From Megascapheus bottae (lineage: Eukaryota; Chordata; Mammalia; Rodentia; Geomyidae), in contig JANJXV010000014.1 in NCBI GenBank assembly GCA_024803745.1, positions 973,001 through 1,037,000 of the forward strand: DNA of 64,000 nucleotides, written 5' to 3'. The translations under genes were made by a program, and so were the position numbers. Positions 57,170 to 64,000 of the stretch are shown here, piece after piece. Each line of letters begins with the position of its first letter. Within the stretch, counting starts at the first letter, position 1. The notes below the pieces were generated by a model that was given only the letters and a program-made list of their open reading frames with translations, was not told the DNA's origin and ran no database searches.

Positions 57170-58900
57170 GGAGGTATACAACAATGATATCCACACATGG
57201 ATATAGTTAATTACAAATCTAACATATACATAGTATTATTATGTAGGATGAATTATGATCTAAAATTCCTAGATTATATGATCATACAAATTGTAAAATT
57301 CATATGGATTATTTGCTCCTTATGTTGAGTTTAAATTTCTTATTACATTAATAGCAATCATGGATTATGATCCAGAAGTTCCAACATCATAATTTTATAT
57401 GTCATATATTTATATTTAATGTCTCACTTATTGGGATCTAACTTTTAGTGAGATCTATCATTAGCAAAGTGTCTCTAAGATGGAACATTAGCAACAGAAT
57501 TTTTTTTAGTAAATTGTTATGGAATTACAGAAGTATGTCCTCTCAAAAGCATTTTCTCAAAACTGAGCTGTTGTAGGCTAAGTCACTTCAGGAAATTAAA
57601 ATTGCTGCCCTCAACAAGAACCAATGGGAATCTATCTACTTTTTTTCAGTGATAGAATATTACAGAAAGGAAAGATTGGCTCTTGGCTATTAGGAAATAG
57701 AGATAGTTTTAAGACTGAGTACTGTAGTAGGTCATCTAGAAGTTAGTAAAAATGGTGTCAGGTTAGGTGCAACAGGGAAAAAAAGAGTAGAATTCATGTT
57801 ATCCATTATAGGGGATGTTGGACCATGGCATGGTCCAACTGAGATTCTGACAGCGTTTATTGCTTTTTCTGTGCTCAGAGATAATTAGAGCGGTCCATGG
57901 CCTTGGCTGATGTTGATGATGTATAAACTGTCTTCTGCTCAGCACCATGCTCTCTGTTACAGCCTGGTCAGTTATTGGCCGTCAGATACTGCTTTGTTCT
58001 TTCTTATTACTTGTAGCTAGAATCCAGATTAGAACTAATGGAATAGATTGTGACAGAAATTACTACAAACTGCTGAGACCCAAAAGAGCAATGGGAAGGA
58101 AAGGTTATCAGAGAAGAGGGGACATAGGTGTCTACAAAAACCAGAGGCAAAACAAGCAAACAGACAACAACAACAACAACAAAACAAGGCATGATGTCAG
58201 TTCAGAGTTATTTATATATCAACTTCTAAGCACTTAATTCTACTTTTTTTATATTAGAATAACCAATACTCCTGATTATCTCAAGTGTGTTTCTTTTTTA
58301 TTTTTAAAATTATCTCTAAGTAGTTATACACAGGGGTTTCTGACATGTCAACTTACCAATATAATGCATCTTGATTAATGTTGCCCCTTCTAGCACTCTC
58401 CCTCCATCTGTCCCATCCATCTGCTCAAGTTATCTGGTTCCATTTTCACATATATACATTGAATATCATGATTGTATTTAACTGCTTTCCCAGTAGTCTG
58501 CCTTGAAGTGTTGTGTTTCAAAGTTGAGTGACTTACTTCCTTTATTTTCTAGTAGTTTTCTCTTCTGGCTGTATTTAAATAGCAGAGGTAATGACAAATG
58601 GAGAATGATACAAATTTAAAATGTAACACACTTTTAGATTCAAATAGATCACAGTCAGTTATGGTTTTAACTGAAGCTACCAAATAATCTAAAGATATGA
58701 AGGAATTCTTTCTTCTTTTAGAGGAGTGAGAACTGGCTATATGAGTGCAGAAAATTAACTTCCTTACATTGTGGCATGGCATTTGTGTTTTTACACATAC
58801 AAAGAAAGCACTGAAAACTCACATCAGTATCTCATTGCAAAGCTTCAAATAGTTGCTCCCTTGCCAAGTCAATATAGTCTTCTCTTTCTCTCATCTTTTC
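57170..58900. other. AT-rich intergenic sequence
   Basis: No gene or repeat recognised, apart from a (CAA)n run at 58166-58182. An open frame at 57947-58237 with a hydrophobic start has no recognisable homology. Confidence 0.4.
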
Positions 58901-58906
58901 TTTATT

Positions 58907-59101
58907 TTTTTTTTGCCAGTCCTGGGCTTGAGCTCAGGGCCACAGCACTGTCCTTGGACTTTCTCAAGGCTAGAGCTCTACCACTTGAACCTCAGCACCA
59001 TTTCGGTTTTTTTTTTGATGTATGTGGTACCAAGGAATCGAACTCGGGTCTTTGTGCATGCTAGACAAGCACTCTACCACTAGGCCAAACTCCCTGCCCC
59101 A
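58907..59101 (-). repeat. IDL-Geo SINE
   Basis: tttttttgccagtcctgggc to aaactccctgcccc. It is followed by a separate T-run at 59105. Confidence 0.9.
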
Positions 59102-59282
59102 TCCTTTTTTTTTTTTTTGTATAGCATATGGTTCAAAGCTTTGGTGTGCGATTCAAGTAGCAACACTCCTATGCTATAAGATGGAAAGTATTTATAATTG
59201 GTGAATTAGCTGCGACAAAAATATAAATATTTAATTGTAAATAAGCAACACTCAAGGGGATACCTGAGGTTTTATTTTTTTT

Positions 59283-59479
59283 TATTTTTATTTTTTTTTT
59301 TGCCAGTCCTGGGCTTGAGCTCAGGGCCTGAGTATTGCCCTTGGACTTTCTCAAGGCTAGAGCTCTACCACTTGAGCCACTTTCTGGCTTTTTTCTATGT
59401 ATGTGGTACCTAAGAATCGAACCTGGGTCTTCGTGAATGAGAGGCAAGCACTCTACCATTGGGCCAAACTCCTGGCACT
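59283..59479 (-). repeat. IDL-Geo SINE
   Basis: tttttgccagtcctgggctt to gggccaaactcctggcac. The flanks gatacctgaggttttatttt (about 59259) and gatacttgaggttttgtttt (59480-59499) are a near-perfect target duplication. Confidence 0.91.
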
Positions 59480-59544
59480 GATACTTGAGGTTTTGTTTTT
59501 TTTTTTAAATAACAACAAAAAAATGGTTCTGAATTGTGTGTGTC

Positions 59545-59745
59545 CTAGTGTCAGAGAGTGGACTGGAATCTTACCTCTGTCACCTAAGGGATGTTAAACC
59601 TGTGGAGAATTACTTACTTGACAAAGTCACTTCATTTGGTAAGCAGAGATACGAACTGAATGGAGTGATTGGGAGGACTAAATGAGATAAGGCATAAAAA
59701 CCATTCAACACACAGTGGCTCCTTCATGGTAAACAAGCAAGCTCT
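59545..59745 (+). repeat. MIR-like remnant
   Basis: cagagagtggactggaatct, tgacaaagtcacttcatttg, actaaatgagataaggcata and ccattcaacacacagtggct follow MIR order. Confidence 0.55.
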
Positions 59746-60206
59746 GAATCATGATCCTGATTCCATTGAATTTTCCTTCCAAGATATTTATGTAGACTAA
59801 GGACTGATACCAAGTAATACATTCTGAAAAGGCATTCTAAGGCTTGTGTTAGCACAAATTTAATATAATGCTTAGCTTGTTTGTTGTTTCTTATGTTTTT
59901 TTTTATGTGTGTGATTTATACGCATCTTGCATTTATTAGTGGTCTCCAATGTATTATTTTTTATAAAAATTTTCTTGATAATTAAAAATCTTTACATATA
60001 TTTGGTTTTTATTTATACCACCTTATCATTCGTAAGGCTTCATTGGTTCTTTTTAGTTTTAAAAGATTAACTATTTCTTTAAAGATTGCCTTTAATTTTT
60101 TTCAGTGATTTTTTTCTCTCATTTTATCATAAATTTCTACTTATTTTTAGGGTTACTATGCTTTTTTTCCTTCCATTAGCTTTGTTAGGCTGGTTGAATT
60201 GATTTT

Positions 60207-60400
60207 TTTGGCCCAGTGGTAGAGTGCTTGCCTAGCATGCATGAAGACCGGGGTTCAATTCCTCAGTACCCCACACATAGAAAAAGCCAGAAGTGGTACT
60301 GTGTTGCCAGTGGTAGGAGCTCTAGCCTTGAGAACATCCAAGGACAGTGCTCAGGCCCTGAGTTCAAGCCCGAGGACTGGCAAAATAAATAAATAAATAA
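60207..60400 (+). repeat. IDL-Geo SINE, 5'-truncated
   Basis: It begins at TTGGCCCAGTGGTAGAGTGC, carries both monomers, and ends AGGACTGGCAAAATAAATAA with a TAAA-extended tail. Confidence 0.9.
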
Positions 60401-60751
60401 ACTTAAGAACACTTTTACACTATTTGAGAGTATATTTTTTGTGAAGAGCTTAAAAGACATACTAAAAATCACAAATTAATTTCAATATTGGACATAGTAT
60501 TAAGTTACAAATTTTAATTTTGTGCATTTTATAATTTTAATTTCGTGTATAGTTTCCTAGAGCTGATGTAACAAAGTACCACCAAATGGGTGGCTTAATA
60601 TGACAGAAATTTATTGACTCTAAGTTCTAGAATGTAGAAGTTCAGGGTGTCTTCAGGTCATGGTTTTTTAAACCATAAACTATCATTTCTGATTTCTTCA
60701 GCTTCTCCCAGTGGTCCATAGTCCTTAGCATCTCTTGGCCTGCAGCTGCCT

Positions 60752-60824
60752 CTCTCTGTCTCTCTCTCTCTCTCTGTCTCTCTCTGTCTCTCTCTGTCTC
60801 TCTCTCTGTCTCTCTCTCTGTCTC

Positions 60825-60880
<56 letters not shown>
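60752..60880. repeat. (CTCTGT)n/(CT)n microsatellite
   Basis: Higher-order arrangement: CT runs of variable length punctuated by CTGT at short intervals, then a pure (CT)n block of about 45 bp. Arg/Glu-type open frames over it are artefacts. Confidence 0.97.
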
Positions 60881-60883
<3 letters not shown>

Positions 60884-60884
60884 A

Positions 60885-62425
60885 CACAATGTTTTCTCTG
60901 TGGATTTGTCTTTACATTGCATCTTCCTCTTTTTATCAAGACATCAGTTATACTGATGTAGAACTCACCCTAATGGCCTCATCTTGACTGGAGTATATTT
61001 GAAAAGATTCCATTTCACATTTGGGGATCACAAAACCACAAAACCAACTCCAAAACCAAGGTTCAGAAAGGCTTGAGATAACTTGCTAAGGCCAAGTATT
61101 TAAATTACTATTAGGTAACAATCGTGTTTCTAGCTCAGAGGCTTTTCTTAAATACTGTAATAAGCACCAGCTTCCCAAGAATTTCATCATGGAGGTGTAT
61201 GAGAAATGTAAAAGTTTTGTTCTTCCACCAGGGGGAGCCAGGTTCAGTAGTTCTCCCAGGACAACCAAAAGAAGATGAAACTTCAGGGAAGAATGTTACC
61301 CTGAAGTTTTCATATCACTGGAGTTGTGGACCAAATTGGTATCGTGATCCTGCAGGGTCACGAGTTGAATCATCCAGGACATACTTAGTATCCTGAAAGG
61401 GGAAAAAAAATCATATAACTTGAAAGTTCCCCGTTCATTTACACCAGATAGAAAGACCTGTCCTCTGGTATTTTGTCTACTGCATTTTCTGGTAATGGGG
61501 CATACTTCAGGAGTTCTAGAAAGCACATTAACTTAAACTTACTGAAATTCCCCAGAAAGGAGCGGCTGTAAACACATTTAGAATGTAAAACCATTGTAAG
61601 GATTTTCCTAAATTATTTTGAGTTGACATTTGAAATAAAAGTATTGAAAAACAGCAGATGGAGAGGCTGAAGGTCTTTCTTGTTAAAAAAGAAAAAATCC
61701 TTCAAATGTAAATGAAGAGCCAAAGGAAACTAAGCTTATTGCCTTGAAAATTGGCTGAAAAATTAGACTTTTTCAAGACATTTCAGTTGCTCTAGTTAAA
61801 CTACAGTTTAATGTTAATTTATTCATTGGTAGGTTTCCAAATAAAGTTTAAAACTAGAGTGAAGGAAGTCCCGGCCTGTGTTGAGGGGTTCTTGGCTGAA
61901 TCCATGGGCAAGAGAAGACAAGGTAGAGTTACGCATTCTGTCTAAGGAGTGTCCACTGAGACAACAGTTTCATTCCTTCTAGGAAAAAATGGGGCTTCCA
62001 GGAACAAGGAGCTCAAAAGGACTACCTGAAAAGGGAAGGCCTGGCCACAAGGACTGCAAATGACAGAATGCAGTGGAGACAATGCTCTTTGTTCTGATCC
62101 TGGTACTGAGGAGCCAATTTGTAACAAACTTGTTGTCCATGTACTTTGTATATTTACATATGGATTAAAATTAAAATTAGATTATCTGTAACTTTTGCAA
62201 GATGGTATGTACATACATACCAGCATTTTTTCAGCGTAACATTTATCATAAGACCCAGAATAGAGAAGTGTTCAACACATTTTCTTCAGAAATGGTCAGA
62301 CTGACATTTCAAAAAGAATGGAAAAATGAAAGGAAAGAAGCCTGAAGCACATCCCTGAAACTTGAATATTCATCAACTTTCTTCAAATATTTATAGATTC
62401 TCACATGATAGTAATAATAATTTGG
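60885..62425. other. intergenic sequence, nothing firm
   Basis: A MIR-like scrap may lie at 61055-61105 (ggttcagaaaggcttgagat). No gene is supported. Confidence 0.4.
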
Positions 62426-62510
62426 GGGGCTGGGTGTGTAGGTCAGTGATAAAAGACATGTTTAGCATGTGTGAAGCCCTGTGTTAAATTCCCAGCACCA
62501 AATGACAAAT
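62426..62510 (+). repeat. ID-element monomer, diverged
   Basis: GGGGGGCTGGGTGTGTAGGT, TTTAGCATGTGTGAAGCCCT and AAATTCCCAGCACC: ID head only. Confidence 0.75.
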
Positions 62511-62514
62511 AAGT

Positions 62515-63495
62515 AATAAAATAAGATAAATGGCAATTTCACTTTACACATTGGCCTAAATTTATTTTGTTCCATGTAGAAATGCTAGTTGAATAACATC
62601 TTTATATGTCAAGGTGGGAATCTATAAATTCATTTGTAGGAGACGTGTAGGATAAAGCCTCTGAGGTACTAGATATTCCTGTGGTCTTTGAATGATATCA
62701 TCATTGATCATATAAGTATTATTAGGGATTACATAAAAGCAAGTTAAGAATAATATTTTTATACTTATGTGTATTTTATTTATAGAACAAAAGTAGTCTG
62801 CATCATTTGGAAATAATACTAAGTTTGAACCCTTAATCTTAAATATGAGAAAACTAAAATTTTTTGTAATTGTAGAATTCCAAGGACTTGAATTTATTGA
62901 CTTCTTAGGTTATGACTTTTTAAGGGAGATGGAAAAAACTTGGTTTTGTTTTTGTTTTTTGCTGGTTCTTCAATGGACAACAGACCATTGGTATTAATAA
63001 ATGAAACTATGAAAACAGATGGAATCTGAGAGAGTTGAGATTTAGGCTCCACATTGTGAGGTGGCTGGAGAAAGAGTACTAGAACCACCCAAGCATATCA
63101 ACTCAGTACCGTGTCAATACAGTACCATGTGATATTAGCTGCTACCAGGAACAAGGAGAATGTGCCCTCAAAGAAAGGGCATTAGGTTTGTGGATTTGAG
63201 GTAGTTTGTGGCTTATGGAAGGCCTTTGGAGAAGAGTGGTAAGATTGTGCCCAGACAAGCCACAGTTGTGGTGCTGAGACTTGATTACATTGAGTGGTCT
63301 TCTGGAGTATTTTGGCCAGTGAGTTGAATTTGTAGCAAAAGGAAAAAAAATAAATAGTTATGGGCTGTAGTTTTTTTTGTTGTTGTTTACTGCAATAATA
63401 AGGTATAAGTAAATGATCTTTAGAAATTCAACTCTTATTACCAGTCACGGCTCTCTATTAGTGTTGACCATGTAGTGTTAATGACATCTCTGGGA
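62515..63495. other. AT-rich intergenic sequence
   Basis: Nothing recognised. A tandem-like cagtaccgtg/cagtaccatg pair occurs near 63104-63130. Confidence 0.4.
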
Positions 63496-63499
63496 ATTT

Positions 63500-63690
63500 C
63501 ACAGCTGGCCTCTTTTTCTTGGAAGAGCACTTGCTTTATCACCTGACAATGCTAGACATGCAAATTACTGGGTACAGATGCTGACTTACTAAATCAGAGC
63601 CTTAGAGTGTGCTAACCAGAATTCTGGGCTGGAACAGTCTCTCTAGGTGATTCTGGTGCTCGAGTTTAAAAGCCATGGCTTAGTCCTATC
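63500..63690. repeat. MER5-like DNA-transposon remnant
   Basis: cttactaaatcagagcctta and aggtgattctggtgctcgag followed by tttaaaagccatgg recall MER5 consensus phrases. Confidence 0.45.
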
Positions 63691-63699
63691 GTGAATATT

Positions 63700-64000
63700 T
63701 AAATGACCTTAGCTACAAATTCCAAGGAGTTATTCCTTTGTTGAGTCAGGCCCACACTTGGATGTGGCTCCTTGCAGTGGAGCCATGTTGAAAGCTATTA
63801 GGCTTGTGTTTGAAGGTAACCAGAACCAGTTCTCATGAGGGAGCATGGCTAACCACAGCCATATAGCGAATAGCCAGGAAGAAGCACTTTATGGCTTTGT
63901 TTTAGGTTACTTCTTAAGTATCCCATAACCAATAAAATTGTTGCCCTCTTTTGGAAAAATAAACTAGACTCCGTACTGAGGAAGAAACAGGACTGTGTTT
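63700..64000 (+). mobile_element. possible LTR fragment at window edge
   Basis: The segment contains accaataaaattgttgccct and ataaactagactccgtactg, polyadenylation-signal contexts as in LTR R/U5 regions. Cut by the window end, so ends cannot be checked. Confidence 0.25.

Noticed and set aside
57947..58237. Frame with hydrophobic, signal-peptide-like start as a first exon of a secreted protein such as COL28A1
   Set aside because: No homology, weak splice context, and the downstream part is low-complexity (Asn run from CAA repeats).
60658..60956. Arg/Glu-dipeptide and Ser/Leu-rich frames
   Set aside because: Translations of the (CT)n microsatellite.

Overview
This window is mammalian nuclear DNA, AT-rich and mostly non-coding, with spliced exons, a CpG-island promoter and dense retrotransposons. 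The commonest repeat is a two-part SINE: a left monomer resembling the rodent ID element (tRNA-Ala-like) followed by a right monomer. From memory this matches IDL-Geo, described from geomyoid rodents (pocket mice, kangaroo rats, pocket gophers), so I infer a geomyoid rodent. A second abundant SINE joins a B1/7SL-like left part to a similar right monomer.

The one protein-coding gene I can support is MIOS, a WD40-repeat subunit of the GATOR2 complex, on the minus strand. Its likely promoter and non-coding first exon lie in a CpG island at about 21.27-22.05 kb. Six coding exons follow leftwards (16284-14951, 14675-14577, 10180-9926, 6875-6706, 3840-3775, 2737-2579). They encode residues 1-681 in one uninterrupted frame. 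The remaining C-terminal portion (about 194 residues by comparison with the 875-residue human protein) lies left of position 1. The first intron inside the coding sequence (14950-14676, 275 bp) has the signature of a minor-spliceosome (U12-type) AT-AC intron: it starts ATATCCTTT and ends AC. Only this junction restores the family sequence, and it is the best biological observation in the window.

Right of the promoter (22-64 kb) I see no supported exon. The region holds 5'-truncated L1 fragments (23.5-26.1, 28.6-30.0, 32.8-33.7 kb on plus; 37.5 and 53.8-54.3 kb on minus), a minus-strand solo LTR of ERVK/IAP type with a 6-bp target duplication (47.29-47.59 kb), weaker LTR candidates, many SINEs (some nested), remnants of ancient MIR/L2/MER5-like repeats, and large microsatellites, notably a roughly 270-bp polypyrimidine tract at 51.36-51.63 kb. 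In human, as I recall it, COL28A1 lies head-to-head with MIOS some 30 kb away; I could not identify its exons here.

I found no new multigene system, CRISPR array, structural RNA gene or viral gene. Coordinates of old repeats are approximate, and family names are from memory rather than from a library search.
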